Numbered from the stretch's first letter, positions 16,337 through 25,924 are shown. The stretch: DNA of 64,000 nucleotides from Arthrobacter sp. PvP023 (GCF_017832975.1 NZ_JAFIBI010000001.1:4526001-4590000); one strand, 5' to 3'. Numbers and translations: made by a program. The notes: generated from the sequence alone by a model not told the origin.

Positions 16337-17116
16337 CTAACGGTGCTTGAACTCGGGCTGGCGCTTCTCCGTGAAGGCGGCCATGCCTTCCTTCTGGTCA
16401 TCGGTGGCGAACAGCGAGTGGAAGAGGCGCCGTTCGAAAAGCACCCCCTGGGCCAGCCCGGTTTCAAACGCGGCGTTGACGGACTCCTTGGCCACCATGG
16501 CCGCCGACTTCGACTTGGACGCAATCACCTCGGCCACTTTCACGGCCTCGTCCACCACGTCAGCGGCCGGCACCACCCTGGACACCAGGCCGGCACGCTC
16601 GGCCTCCTCCGCGTCCATGAACCGCCCGGTGAGGATCAGGTCCATGGCCTTGGCCTTGCCCACGGCCCGGGTGAGCCGCTGCGATCCGCCCATGCCCGGC
16701 AGTACGCCCAGGTTGATCTCGGGCTGGCCGAACTTGGCGTTGTCCCCGGCGATTATGAAATCGCACATCATGGCCAGTTCGCAGCCGCCGCCCAGGGCAA
16801 AGCCCGAGACAGCCGCCACCACCGGAATCCGGAGCCGGGTGAAATCTTCCCAGCCGCGGAACCAGTCCGAGGCGTACATGTCCATGTAGCCCTGGGCCGC
16901 CATCTCCTTGATGTCCGCGCCGGCGGCAAACGCCTTGCCGGACCCGGTGACCACCACGGCACCCACTCCAGGATCCGAGTCCATGGCCGTGACGGCAGCA
17001 ACGAGTTCGTCCATGGTGGCCTTGTTCAGCGCATTCAGTGCTTCCGGGCGGTTGAGCGTCACCAGCCCCACGCGTCCGCGCTGTTCCACCAGAATGTTCC
17101 CGTACTGTTCCGCCAT
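16337..17116 (-). CDS. Enoyl-CoA hydratase
   Basis: A 259-residue crotonase. It hydrates an alpha-beta-unsaturated acyl-CoA; in this operon methacrylyl-CoA to 3-hydroxyisobutyryl-CoA is the likely step of valine degradation. The oxyanion-hole segment FAAGADIKEM, the first catalytic Glu in ALGGGCELAMMCD and the second in PEINLGVLPGMGGSQRL are all present. GAGGAG lies upstream of the ATG at 17116, which decides against a longer frame. It is the last gene of the mmsA operon, 52 bp after mmsB. Confidence 0.9.
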   Translation of the reverse strand: MAEQYGNILVEQRGRVGLVTLNRPEALNALNKATMDELVAAVTAMDSDPGVGAVVVTGSGKAFAAGADIKEMAAQGYMDMYASDWFRGWEDFTRLRIPVVAAVSGFALGGGCELAMMCDFIIAGDNAKFGQPEINLGVLPGMGGSQRLTRAVGKAKAMDLILTGRFMDAEEAERAGLVSRVVPAADVVDEAVKVAEVIASKSKSAAMVAKESVNAAFETGLAQGVLFERRLFHSLFATDDQKEGMAAFTEKRQPEFKHR

Positions 17117-17168
17117 GCCTGACTCCTCACGTGGTTCTGCTTCAAAAGTGGTACTGCCCAAAAACTGC

Positions 17169-18101
17169 CTAGTGCGCGGACTTGTCCCGGATGTCCGTGA
17201 TGATGCCGGAGAAGTCCCGGCCCGCGCCGCCCTCAGCCGCAAACGTATCGTAGATCTCCGACGCCAGCGGCCCCATCCGGGCGGCCACCCCCGTGCTTTG
17301 CAGCGCGTTGAGGGCCAGTTTGAGGTCCTTCGCCATCAGTGCCCCGGCGAAGCCCGGCTGGTAGTCGCGGTTGGCCGGACTCGTGGGCACCGGCCCCGGA
17401 ACCGGGCAGTTGGTGGTGAGCGCCCAGCACTGCCCCGATGCCGCGGACGCAACATCGAACAGCGCCTGGTGGGTCAGCCCCAGCTTCTCGCCGAGCACGA
17501 AGGCTTCGCTCACCGCGATCATGGAGATGCCCAGAATCAGGTTGTTGCAGACCTTGGCGGCCTGGCCTGCCCCGTGGCCGCCGCAGTGGACCACGCGCTT
17601 GCCCATCACTTCCAGCAGGGGCCGGACGGATTCGAAGTCCCCGGGCAGGGCGCCCGCCATGAAGGTCAGGGTGCCGGCTTCGGCCCCCACCACACCGCCG
17701 GAGACGGGCGCATCCACCGCCCGGTGGCCGGCGGCCACCGCGAGTGCGGACGCTTCGCGGGCCTCGTCCACGTTGATGGTGGAGCAGTCCAGGAACATGG
17801 TGTCCGGCCCGGCCACGTCCAGCAGTCCCGGCCGTCCGTCCGTACCTCGGTAGGCGTCCAGGACGTGCTGTCCGCTGGGGAACATGGTCAGCACCACGTC
17901 GGCTCCGGCAACGGCTTCGGCGGGCGTCGCCACGGTGGGTACGCCGTGCTCGCGGGCCGCGTCCAGCGCTGCGGGCACCACATCGAATCCCGCCACCGTG
18001 TACCCGGCCTTGACCAGATTGACGGCCATGGGCCCGCCCATGTGTCCCAGCCCGAGGAACGCGACGTGTTCCTTTTTCCCGGATCCTGATTGTTCAGACA
18101 T
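17169..18101 (-). CDS. mmsB: 3-Hydroxyisobutyrate dehydrogenase
   Basis: A 310-residue beta-hydroxyacid dehydrogenase that oxidises 3-hydroxyisobutyrate to methylmalonate semialdehyde with NAD. The N-terminal Rossmann motif is FLGLGHMGGPMA, the substrate-binding segment is DAPVSGGVVGAEAGTLTFM, and the catalytic Lys is in GAGQAAKVCNNLILG. The start at 18101 has AAGGAGG upstream and overlaps the preceding gene by 8 bp, so translation is coupled. The length and motifs are those of the family. Confidence 0.92.
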   Translation of the reverse strand: MSEQSGSGKKEHVAFLGLGHMGGPMAVNLVKAGYTVAGFDVVPAALDAAREHGVPTVATPAEAVAGADVVLTMFPSGQHVLDAYRGTDGRPGLLDVAGPDTMFLDCSTINVDEAREASALAVAAGHRAVDAPVSGGVVGAEAGTLTFMAGALPGDFESVRPLLEVMGKRVVHCGGHGAGQAAKVCNNLILGISMIAVSEAFVLGEKLGLTHQALFDVASAASGQCWALTTNCPVPGPVPTSPANRDYQPGFAGALMAKDLKLALNALQSTGVAARMGPLASEIYDTFAAEGGAGRDFSGIITDIRDKSAH

Positions 18102-19194
18102 TGCGGGCCTCCTTGGATTGCAGGTTGAGCTCCCGGTCCCCCAGCGGCTCAAAGAACCTCTCGACGTCGGCGGTGGAAACCTCACGCAGGCTGGCCGGCT
18201 TCCACTGCGGGTTCCGGTCCTTGTCCACCACCTGCGCACGGATGCCTTCGCGGAAATCCGCACCGGCCAGGAACCGCAGGCCGACGCGGTACTCCTCGGC
18301 GAGGACTTCCGCCAGGCTCAGGCCGCGCGCGCGGCGGAGTGATGCCAGCGCAACTTTCACAGAGGTGGGCGACTTCGACTCGATGGTGTCCGCCGCGCCG
18401 GACGCCTCACCGGCAGCTTCCCCGGCAAACGTGCGGAGCCTGCGGAGGATGTCCTCGGCGTCGTCGCTGGCGTAGCAGGAATCGATCCAGTCGCGCTGCC
18501 CGGCCAGCACCGATGCCGGCGGCGTCTCCGCGAAGCGTCCGACGGCGGCCTCCGCCGTTTCGGTTTCCAGCGCCGCTGCCAGCGCGGGCAGGTTTTTGGA
18601 CGCCACGAAGTGGTCCGCCAGGCCCAGGAAGAGGGCATCCGCGCCGCTCAGGTGGGCGCCGGTCAGGGCCGCATGGGTGCCTGTCTCCCCCGGCGAGCGG
18701 GACAGCAGCAAGGTGCCGCCGACGTCGGGCACGAATCCGATGGTGGTCTCCGGCATGCCGGTGCGGGTGCGCTCGGTGACTATCCGGACGGAACCGTGCG
18801 CCGAGATCCCCACGCCGCCACCGAGCACCAGGCCGTCCATGAAGGCCACATACGGCTTGGGATACCCGGCGATCAGCGCGTTCAGCCTGTATTCGGTGCG
18901 CCAGAAGTCCGCGGTGGCCTCACCGCCCGTCAGTATGTCCTCATAGATGGCCACGATGTCGCCGCCGGCGCACAAGCCCCGCTCCCCGGCGCCGTGCACC
19001 AGGACGGTGGCCACGCCGTCGTCGTCCGCCCATGCGGTGAGTTGCTCCAGCATGGCCGCGGCCATGCCGGCGGTGAGCGCATTCACTGCCCTGGGCCGGT
19101 TCAGCGTGATGACGCCGAGGCGCCCGCGCCGCTCAAACAGGACTTCACCAGCGGGCGTCTCATGGGGACCCGCTGCGGTGGTTTCTGCGGTCAT
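18094..19194 (-). CDS. 3-Hydroxyisobutyryl-CoA hydrolase (crotonase fold)
   Basis: A 366-residue crotonase-family thioesterase. It would release 3-hydroxyisobutyrate from its CoA ester, the step between the hydratase and MmsB. Seen are the oxyanion segment GLCAGGDIVAIYED, FMDGLVLGGGVGISAHG and MPETTIGFVPDVGGTLLLSR, the last two carrying the catalytic Glu and Asp positions of HIBCH enzymes, plus the extra C-terminal helical region (SLRRARGLSLAEVLAEEYRV) that distinguishes hydrolases from hydratases. Its ATG overlaps the mmsA stop codon by one base (TGATG) and its end overlaps mmsB by 8 bp. Confidence 0.9.
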   Translation of the reverse strand: MTAETTAAGPHETPAGEVLFERRGRLGVITLNRPRAVNALTAGMAAAMLEQLTAWADDDGVATVLVHGAGERGLCAGGDIVAIYEDILTGGEATADFWRTEYRLNALIAGYPKPYVAFMDGLVLGGGVGISAHGSVRIVTERTRTGMPETTIGFVPDVGGTLLLSRSPGETGTHAALTGAHLSGADALFLGLADHFVASKNLPALAAALETETAEAAVGRFAETPPASVLAGQRDWIDSCYASDDAEDILRRLRTFAGEAAGEASGAADTIESKSPTSVKVALASLRRARGLSLAEVLAEEYRVGLRFLAGADFREGIRAQVVDKDRNPQWKPASLREVSTADVERFFEPLGDRELNLQSKEARNV

Positions 19195-20693
19195 CAGCTG
19201 CCTTCCGGCATCACGTAGCTGGCGCCCTGGCGGATGCCGGAGGGCCAGCGGGTGGTCACGGTCTTGGTCTTGGTGTAGAAACGGAACGCGTCGGCTCCGT
19301 GCTGGTTCAGGTCCCCGAAGCCGGAGGCCTTCCAGCCGCCGAACGTGTAGTAGGCAATGGGCACCGGGATGGGCACGTTGATGCCCACCATACCCACCTG
19401 CACCCGGCTGGCGAAGTCACGGGCAGCGTCGCCGTCGCGGGTGAAGATGGCCACGCCGTTGCCGAACTCGTGCTCGCTGCAGAGCCGGAGGGCTTCGTCG
19501 TAGTCCGCTGCGCGGAGGACGCTGAGCACCGGGCCGAAGATCTCCTCCTTGTAGATTTTCATGTCCTTGGTGACGTTGTCGAAGAGCGTGGGGCCAACCC
19601 AGAACCCGCCGTCGTAGCCTTCCACGGTGAGGCCGCGGCCGTCCGCCACGAGGGTGGCGCCCTGGTCCACGCCGGACTGGATGTAGCCTTCGATCCGCTC
19701 CTTGGCGGACGCCGCCACCACTGGCCCGAAGTCCGAGTCCTTGTCCAGGCTGTGCCCCACCTTCAGGTGCTTGACCCGTTCCTCCAGCTTGGAGACGAGG
19801 GCATCGGCCGTTTCCTTACCCACCGGTACTGCCACGGAGATGGCCATGCACCGTTCGCCGGCGGAGCCGTAGCCTGCCCCCATCAGCGCGTCAACGGCCA
19901 TGTCCAGGTCCGCGTCCGGCATGATCACCATGTGATTCTTGGCCCCGCCGAAGCACTGGGCGCGCTTGCCGTGGGCGGCCGCGGTGGCGTAGATGTACTG
20001 GGCGATCGGGGTGGATCCCACAAAGCCGATGGCTTTGACCCGATCGTCCTCGAGCAGCGCGTCCACTGCTTCCTTGTCCCCGTTGACCACATTGAACACC
20101 CCGTCGGGGACGCCTGCCTCGGTGAAGAGTTCGGCGAGGCGCAGCGGCACGGAGGGATCACGCTCCGAGGGCTTGAGGATGAAGGCGTTACCCGCGGCCA
20201 AGGCAGGTCCGGACTTCCACAAAGGGATCATTGCTGGGAAGTTGAACGGCGTAATGCCGGCCACCACACCAAGCGGCTGGCGCAGCGAATGCACGTCGAT
20301 TCCGGTCCCGGCGTTGTCCGAGAACTCGCCTTTGAGCAGGTGCGGGGCGCCGGCGGCGAACTCCACCACCTCGATGCCGCGCTGGATGTCCCCCTTGGCA
20401 TCGGGGAGCGTCTTGCCATGTTCTGAGGAAAGTAGCGCGGCAAGTTCGTCCAGGTGCTCGTTCACCAGGTCCACGAACTTCAGCAGGATCCGGCCGCGGC
20501 GCTGGGGATTCATGGCGCCCCACTCCACCTGGGCTTTCTCCGCGCTGGCAATGGCATTGCGGACTTCGTCGGCGCTGGCCAGCGGCAGCCTGGCCTGCAC
20601 CTCGCCGGTGCAGGGATCGTAGACGTCTCCGAAGCGCCCGGAGACGCCGTCGACCCGTTGTCCGTCTATGTAATGGGAAAGCTCGCGAACCAT
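19194..20693 (-). CDS. mmsA: Methylmalonate-semialdehyde dehydrogenase, CoA-acylating
   Basis: A 499-residue aldehyde dehydrogenase. It converts methylmalonate semialdehyde to propionyl-CoA with NAD and CoA, the last committed step of valine degradation. The family marks are GVVAGITPFNFPAMIPLWK, FVGSTPIAQYIY, GGAKNHMVIMPDADLD and the catalytic Cys in GSAGERCMAISVAVP. AAGGAG lies eight bases before the ATG. It heads the four-gene operon mmsA, 3-hydroxyisobutyryl-CoA hydrolase, mmsB, hydratase, all on the minus strand with overlaps or short gaps. Confidence 0.94.
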   Translation of the reverse strand: MVRELSHYIDGQRVDGVSGRFGDVYDPCTGEVQARLPLASADEVRNAIASAEKAQVEWGAMNPQRRGRILLKFVDLVNEHLDELAALLSSEHGKTLPDAKGDIQRGIEVVEFAAGAPHLLKGEFSDNAGTGIDVHSLRQPLGVVAGITPFNFPAMIPLWKSGPALAAGNAFILKPSERDPSVPLRLAELFTEAGVPDGVFNVVNGDKEAVDALLEDDRVKAIGFVGSTPIAQYIYATAAAHGKRAQCFGGAKNHMVIMPDADLDMAVDALMGAGYGSAGERCMAISVAVPVGKETADALVSKLEERVKHLKVGHSLDKDSDFGPVVAASAKERIEGYIQSGVDQGATLVADGRGLTVEGYDGGFWVGPTLFDNVTKDMKIYKEEIFGPVLSVLRAADYDEALRLCSEHEFGNGVAIFTRDGDAARDFASRVQVGMVGINVPIPVPIAYYTFGGWKASGFGDLNQHGADAFRFYTKTKTVTTRWPSGIRQGASYVMPEGS

Positions 20694-20798
20694 GGCGGAA
20701 TGCTCCTTTGCATGTGACCTACATCATCCTGCTGCTGAATATACTCGGACTTCCTACTAAATTCCAGACCGCCCGCGCCTGCTCCCAAAAGGCGCCAC

Positions 20799-20922
20799 GC
20801 CGCCGTCGTGCGTTGGTGTCCCGCCGCCGTCGTGACCTTCTTTGCCCACTTCTGTTCGCATACCCGCCGTCCGCCCCGCGTGTCTGGTCCCGTTCCGGGC
20901 GAAATAGGGTCACGACGGCGGC
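20799..20922. repeat. Inverted/direct repeat cluster between mmsA and xthA
   Basis: GCCGCCGTCGTGACC (20823-20837) is repeated exactly in inverted orientation at 20908-20922, 70 bases away, and its core GCCGCCGTCGTG is also present as a direct copy at 20799-20810. The region lies between two divergent genes, so it is not a shared terminator. It could be a degenerate dispersed repeat unit. Confidence 0.75.
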
Positions 20923-20975
20923 AAACAGCTGCGCTGGACAGATCCCCGGCGCCCAAGTTCGGTAAGTTAGGAACT

Positions 20976-21782
20976 GTGAAGATTGCTACCTGGAATGTGA
21001 ACTCCCTCCGTGCCCGAGCCGACCGCGTGGAAGCCTGGCTCGAGCGCAGCGACTGTGACGTCCTGGCCATCCAGGAAACCAAGTGCAAGGACGACAATTT
21101 CCCCTGGGAACTCTTTGAGCGCATGGGCTACGAAGTGGCCCACTTCGGCGTGAACCAGTGGAACGGCGTGGCCATCGTCTCCCGCGTCGGCCTTGAAGAC
21201 GTGGAACGCTCCTTCGTGGACCAGCCGGTGTTCGGCAAGAACGGCAAGGACCCCATCCAGGAGGCCCGCGCCATCGGTGCCACGTGCGGCGGCGTCCGGG
21301 TGTGGAGCCTCTACGTTCCCAACGGCCGGGCCCTCGACGACGAACACATGCCGTACAAGCTCAGCTGGCTGGACATGCTGAAGACCCATGCCCAGACCTG
21401 GGTCACTGAAAACCCCGAGGCCCAGATCGCGTTGATGGGCGACTGGAACATCGCCCCGCAGGACGACGACGTCTGGGACATCGACTTCTTCCGCGCCAAC
21501 GCCATGACCCACGTCAGCGAACCCGAGCGCGCCGCCTTCCACGCCTTCGAAGACGCTGGCTTCCAGGACGTGGTCCGCCCGCACACCCCGGGCCCGGGCG
21601 TCTATACCTACTGGGACTACACGCAGCTCCGCTTCCCCAAGAAGGAAGGTATGCGGATCGACTTCGTCCTCGCTTCCCCCGCCCTCGCCGCCCGCGTAAC
21701 GGGCGCCTCGATCGACCGCGAGGAACGCAAGGGCAAGGGCGCGTCGGACCACGCGCCGGTCATCGTGGAGCTGGCCGACTGA
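20976..21782 (+). CDS. xthA: Exodeoxyribonuclease III
   Basis: A 268-residue exonuclease III/AP endonuclease for base-excision repair. It begins with a GTG as MKIATWNVNSLRARADRVE, the invariable family opening, followed by the metal-binding Glu in IQETKCKD, MGDWNIAP, the C-terminal RIDFVLAS and the catalytic SDHAPV. TAGGAA precedes the start. Length and motifs are complete. It is followed 10 bp later by a hypothetical gene. Confidence 0.93.
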   Translation: MKIATWNVNSLRARADRVEAWLERSDCDVLAIQETKCKDDNFPWELFERMGYEVAHFGVNQWNGVAIVSRVGLEDVERSFVDQPVFGKNGKDPIQEARAIGATCGGVRVWSLYVPNGRALDDEHMPYKLSWLDMLKTHAQTWVTENPEAQIALMGDWNIAPQDDDVWDIDFFRANAMTHVSEPERAAFHAFEDAGFQDVVRPHTPGPGVYTYWDYTQLRFPKKEGMRIDFVLASPALAARVTGASIDREERKGKGASDHAPVIVELAD

Positions 21783-21792
21783 TGGGGCCGCT

Positions 21793-22746
21793 ATGACGGG
21801 CAACATCTACCGGGGCCAGGCGGGCTTGCCCTTCTCCTCCGCGCTGCGGATCTACGAGCCGCTGTCCGCGTTCCCCGAAGAGCAGCGCGCCGCACTCCGC
21901 GCCGCGGGCGCCAGGTCTGCGTCCCGCGCAGCCGTGGAGAACGCCGAGTTGCAGGCGTCCCTGGGCCGGATCACGCGGCCCGGCGGCGACCCCTTCCCCA
22001 CAGGGCGCACCGACCTGGTCCGGGTCATTCCGGCTCCCCCGGAACCGGAGCAGCCGCGCACGCAGATGCCGGCCGTCGGCCCCGATGAGGCCGGAACGTC
22101 CGACGCCGGAGGGCCGGGTAACGCCGTTGCCGGCGCCGACAGCCCGGAACCGGCGTTGTTGTACTGCCCCAGCCAGCTGGTGCTGCGCGCCGGCCTCGCC
22201 GCCAACGCCCTGATGGAGGGCATCCACGGTCCGCTCGCGCAGCTGCTGATCCCGGAGGAACAGCGGGACAAGCACCAGGAACGGATCGACCTGGTGAAGG
22301 CCCGCGAAGGAACCAGCCGTGTCCACACGCGTGCATCCACCTGGGGCATACCCTTCAGCTGGTTCTCGCTGTTTAAGGAGTCCGATCGCCAGGACGTAGT
22401 GGAGTCCGGCGGACGGATCATTACGGTCCGCGTGTGGGCGCCGATCGGCGAAGCCCTGGAACGCGTCCGCTATGCCGTGGCCAACCTGGCCCTGGCCGCC
22501 CCGGACCTGGACATGCTGGACGACATGACCCAGCTCACCGAGTGGCTGGAACTCTTCCACCCCGGGTCAGTCGTGGAGCTGGACTACGGCGCCGTCGCGG
22601 ACAAGGTGTATCCGGACGATTCCCCCATGGACGTGCGGCTCGGCATCGAATGCCTGGCCGAAGGAGACATGACCGGCGCTGCGGCGGCCTACCGCCGGTT
22701 GGCCTCGCGCTGGATTCCCATCAGGCAGCTCGCGCGCGCATCCTAA
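21793..22746 (+). CDS. Conserved hypothetical protein
   Basis: A 317-residue soluble protein that I do not recognise. The first 45 residues (GLPFSSALRIYEPLSAFP, then EEQRAALRAAG) and the second half (PSQLVLRAGLAANALMEGIH onward) look folded; between them is a low-complexity Pro/Gly/Ala region (about 75-115). A WGIPFSWFSLF motif lies near the middle and the C-terminal 60 residues resemble a helical repeat of the kind LGIECLAEGDMTGAAAAYRR. There is no signal peptide or membrane span. It probably shares the transcript with xthA. Confidence 0.75.
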   Translation: MTGNIYRGQAGLPFSSALRIYEPLSAFPEEQRAALRAAGARSASRAAVENAELQASLGRITRPGGDPFPTGRTDLVRVIPAPPEPEQPRTQMPAVGPDEAGTSDAGGPGNAVAGADSPEPALLYCPSQLVLRAGLAANALMEGIHGPLAQLLIPEEQRDKHQERIDLVKAREGTSRVHTRASTWGIPFSWFSLFKESDRQDVVESGGRIITVRVWAPIGEALERVRYAVANLALAAPDLDMLDDMTQLTEWLELFHPGSVVELDYGAVADKVYPDDSPMDVRLGIECLAEGDMTGAAAAYRRLASRWIPIRQLARAS

Positions 22747-22770
22747 GGCGTCCGGCCTATTCCGCCGGAA

Positions 22771-23835
22771 CTAAGCCTGCCTGTGGGACGGAGGCGGCGC
22801 CGTCGTCCTTCTGACGATGAGCTGGTGGGGTGCCACTTCCGAGTGGACCGCACCTACGGCGCCGTCCAGTTCGTCCAGCAGCATCTTGGTGCCGAGTTCA
22901 GCCTGCTCGTCCGGCCGCTGCCGCACGGTGGTCAGTCCCATGGCATCCGAAAAATCGTGGTCATCGATTCCGATGACGGACAGTTCCTCCGGCACGCGGA
23001 CACCCATTTTGTTGGCTTCGAAAATGACGCCCATGGCCATCTCGTCCGAAGCACAGAAGATCGCAGTGGGCTTCGGACCGGGCCGGGCCCACATCCGGGT
23101 GAATGCATCCTGCCCGCTCCGGACCGTGAAGTCGCCCCACTCGTCCCACTCCGGACGGACAGGCAGCCCGGATCCGGCCATGACGTCCTGGAACGCCTTG
23201 ATGCGGACGCGGGGAACATCGAAGTTGAGGTCGGTTTCGTCGTCGCCGTGAAGTAGCGCGATGTCCTTGTGGCCGAGGCTGATCAGGTGCCGGACGGCAG
23301 TGGACGCCGCGGCGTAGTCGTCGATGCCGATGTAGGGGCACTCCTCCACATGGCCGCCCACCACCACCAGGGGGATGTCGATCTTCTGCAGATGCTCTAT
23401 TTCTTCGTGGGTCAGAGCCATACACAGCACCAGGAGGGCATCGATCTGCTTATAGACCATGGTCTTGCTGAAGAGCCGTTCACGGTTGCTGCCATGGCCG
23501 CCCAGGTTGAACAGCGAAAGGTTGTACTGGCGCGCGTGCAGTTCACGGTCCGCGCCCTCAATGGCCTTGGAGAAGAACCAGCGGCTGACGAATGGTGCCA
23601 GCACGCCGATGGTCTTGGTCCGTCCCGTCGCCAGGCCCGAGGCGGATGAGGATGCCACATAACCCAAGGCGCCGGCCACCTCGAGAATTTTTTCCCGGGT
23701 GGCCGGCGAAACCCTGGGCAGGCCGCGGACTGCGCGCGAGACTGTGGCTGTAGAAACCCCGGCTGCGGCGGCGACGTCCTCAATGCTGACGCCGGAATGG
23801 CCGCCCCGTTGAGCCCTGTCTGTTGTGCGTGCCAA
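22771..23835 (-). CDS. LacI-family transcriptional regulator of the alpha-glucoside importer
   Basis: A 354-residue LacI/GalR repressor. The N-terminal helix-turn-helix and hinge are VSIEDVAAAAGVSTATVSRA and VSPATREKILEVAGALGYV, followed by a periplasmic-binding-protein-like sugar domain with FCASDEMAMGVI and VIGIDDHD. The start appears to be a TTG at 23835 with GAAGGTAG upstream, since no ATG or GTG fits before the helix-turn-helix. It lies immediately downstream of the sugar importer on the same strand and is its likely regulator, binding the TGTAAACGCTTGCA site upstream of the binding-protein gene. Confidence 0.88.
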   Translation of the reverse strand: MARTTDRAQRGGHSGVSIEDVAAAAGVSTATVSRAVRGLPRVSPATREKILEVAGALGYVASSSASGLATGRTKTIGVLAPFVSRWFFSKAIEGADRELHARQYNLSLFNLGGHGSNRERLFSKTMVYKQIDALLVLCMALTHEEIEHLQKIDIPLVVVGGHVEECPYIGIDDYAAASTAVRHLISLGHKDIALLHGDDETDLNFDVPRVRIKAFQDVMAGSGLPVRPEWDEWGDFTVRSGQDAFTRMWARPGPKPTAIFCASDEMAMGVIFEANKMGVRVPEELSVIGIDDHDFSDAMGLTTVRQRPDEQAELGTKMLLDELDGAVGAVHSEVAPHQLIVRRTTAPPPSHRQA

Positions 23836-23987
23836 CTGTCTACCTTCTTCGGCTTCCCCGCAGGCACTGAGATGCCCTGCGAATCCTCAAGGCCAATAGT
23901 ATTTCTCAAACCTTCTGCGAGCCTGTGTTACCTCGATCTGCTCGATCCCAGGCCTACCTGCACGTCGGCGCAGGGACTGCATCTCAA

Positions 23988-24962
23988 TCAGCCCTTGAGC
24001 CCCCCGGCAAGAAGGCCCCTGACGAAATAACGCTGCAGGCCGAAGAATACGGCCAGCGGCACGATGATGGACACAAACGCTGCTGCCGGGTTTAGGTAGT
24101 CCCTGCTCCCTCGTGTGCCCGAGATCTCCGCGAGCCGCTGCGTGATTGGGGCGACATCCGCTGTTCCGCCGGAGAATACCAGCGCCACAAGGAGATCGTT
24201 CCAGACCCACAGGAACTGGAATATCGCCAGCGAAGCGAGAGCAGGCACGGACAGCGGAAGGATGATCCGCCAAAATATCGTGGTGTGGCCAGCACCGTCC
24301 ACCTTGGCTGCCTCGATCACTTCGCCGGGAATCTCGGAGATGAAATTGTGGAGCAAGAAAATGCCCAGCGGAAGCCCAAAGATAGTATGGGCAATCCACA
24401 GCTGGGTATAGGAACCTGGCGGGATTTGCAGAACCTGGGTGAAGAGCTGAAGGAGGGGAATGAGGGCCATTTGCAGGGGAATGATCTGGAGGGCAAAGAC
24501 GAAGATGAATCCTGCCTCCCTGCCCTTAAAATTACCCCATGCGAAGATGTAGGCGGCCATGGACGCCAGCACCAGGACAAAAACCGTCACCGGGACCACG
24601 ATTGCGAGCGAATTGACGAAGTACTGCGACAGGTTGGCCGATTGAGAGCCCGCTGCTGCGGTGACGTCAACGTAGTTCTTGAAGGTAAAATCCCAGTCCG
24701 CAAAGAAATTCCACCAGCCGTCGGAGCGCGGGCCCACCTGCTTGGCCGCCGGACGGATGGAAGAGACCAGCAGGCCGAAAGTGGGCACGGTCCACACGAC
24801 GGCGATGACGACGGCGGCAGCCGTGGCCCAGCGCGAAGTCAGTTTGCCTTTGACCCTGCGCATGATGGGGGCGGCATCGTCAGGATCGACCGCACGCCCC
24901 ACGCGCTTTGATTCGGTACGAGTGTTTTTCGCCGCCTCGTCCGGCACTGGCATGACGGTCAT
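23988..24962 (-). CDS. Carbohydrate ABC transporter permease (AglG/MalG type)
   Basis: A 324-residue inner-membrane permease of the CUT1 sugar importer class with six spans. The cytoplasmic EAA loop reads EVIEAAKVDGAGHTTIFWRI, the site that contacts the ATPase. The ending in LLAGGLKG is typical of the MalG/AglG family. The N-terminal 40 residues are a polar cytoplasmic extension. It overlaps the AglF-type gene by 4 bp (ATGA). No ATPase gene is in the operon, so a shared MsiK-type ATPase encoded elsewhere probably powers it. Confidence 0.9.
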   Translation of the reverse strand: MTVMPVPDEAAKNTRTESKRVGRAVDPDDAAPIMRRVKGKLTSRWATAAAVVIAVVWTVPTFGLLVSSIRPAAKQVGPRSDGWWNFFADWDFTFKNYVDVTAAAGSQSANLSQYFVNSLAIVVPVTVFVLVLASMAAYIFAWGNFKGREAGFIFVFALQIIPLQMALIPLLQLFTQVLQIPPGSYTQLWIAHTIFGLPLGIFLLHNFISEIPGEVIEAAKVDGAGHTTIFWRIILPLSVPALASLAIFQFLWVWNDLLVALVFSGGTADVAPITQRLAEISGTRGSRDYLNPAAAFVSIIVPLAVFFGLQRYFVRGLLAGGLKG

Positions 24963-25924
24963 CGGATTTCCTTCTGCTGACGGAGGACTCGGGCGTTGTA
25001 AACCACGATGGGCAGGACCATGAGGAAGAGGATCAGGGCCAGTGCTGCGCCCCTCCCCGGTTCGCCGGCACGGAAAGCCTGCGTGTACATCTCGTTCGCG
25101 ACTACCGAGGTGTCGTAGTTTCCGGCAGTCATCGTGCGGACAATGTCGAAGACTTTCAACGTCGCGATGGTTATGGTGGTCAGTACTACCACCAGGGATC
25201 CGCGTATTCCGGGGACTGTAACGTTCCGGAACTGTTGCCAGGGGTTGGCACCGTCAAGTCGGGCAGCTTCCACTAACTCCATCGGAACACCCTTGATGGC
25301 GGCAGAGAGTATCACCATGGCGAAGCCGGTTTGGATCCAGACCATGACAATGATCAGGAAGACCGTGTTTTCCGGGGCGTCCAACAGGAATTGTTTGGGT
25401 TCCATGCCGAGCGCCACCCGTAGGGCGTTCAAGACACCGGTCTGCTCAATTCCGGGCCCGCGATAGTCGTAAACCAGCTTCCAGATAATGCCCGCTCCCA
25501 CGAAGGAGATGGCCATTGGCATGAATACAAGTGCTTTGAGGATTCTCTCGCCGCGGGCCTTATCGATGAATACAGCGTAAGCAAGGCCAAAAACGGTGGA
25601 CAGCAGCGGAACCAGGACTGTCCAGATGACAGTATTACGCAGCGTGGCCAGCGCTTCCGGTTGCGTAAACATCCAGACGAAGTTATCGAGGCCATTCAGT
25701 CGTCCAGCGGAATCAGTGAAGGCCAGGAAGGACGTCTGAACAGCGGGATAGACCAGCCCAACAAGCAGGAGGACGGCGGCCGGTGCGAGGAATCCGATGA
25801 CGGTTATTTTGTCTTTGGCGGACTTGGGAGCCCTATCCACCAAGAGCATGAGTAGTCCGATGATCGCGGCGAAGACTGCAAGGGCGATCACGACCTGAAG
25901 GAGCTTTCCTCCGATAAAGTCCAA
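24959..25924 (-). CDS. Carbohydrate ABC transporter permease (AglF/MalF type)
   Basis: A 321-residue permease with about eight spans, the partner of the AglG-type protein. The EAA loop is ELVEAARLDGANPWQQFRNV. The short N-terminus with two spans before the core domain (LLQVVIALAVFAAIIGLLML) matches AglF-type alpha-glucoside permeases. It overlaps the next gene by 4 bp and is separated from the binding-protein gene upstream by 94 bp containing a strong stem-loop. Confidence 0.9.
   Translation of the reverse strand: MDFIGGKLLQVVIALAVFAAIIGLLMLLVDRAPKSAKDKITVIGFLAPAAVLLLVGLVYPAVQTSFLAFTDSAGRLNGLDNFVWMFTQPEALATLRNTVIWTVLVPLLSTVFGLAYAVFIDKARGERILKALVFMPMAISFVGAGIIWKLVYDYRGPGIEQTGVLNALRVALGMEPKQFLLDAPENTVFLIIVMVWIQTGFAMVILSAAIKGVPMELVEAARLDGANPWQQFRNVTVPGIRGSLVVVLTTITIATLKVFDIVRTMTAGNYDTSVVANEMYTQAFRAGEPGRGAALALILFLMVLPIVVYNARVLRQQKEIR

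Noticed and set aside
22747..22770. TCCGGC...GCCGGA hairpin as a shared terminator of two convergent genes.
   Set aside because: The six-base stem is short and no T-run follows on either strand.
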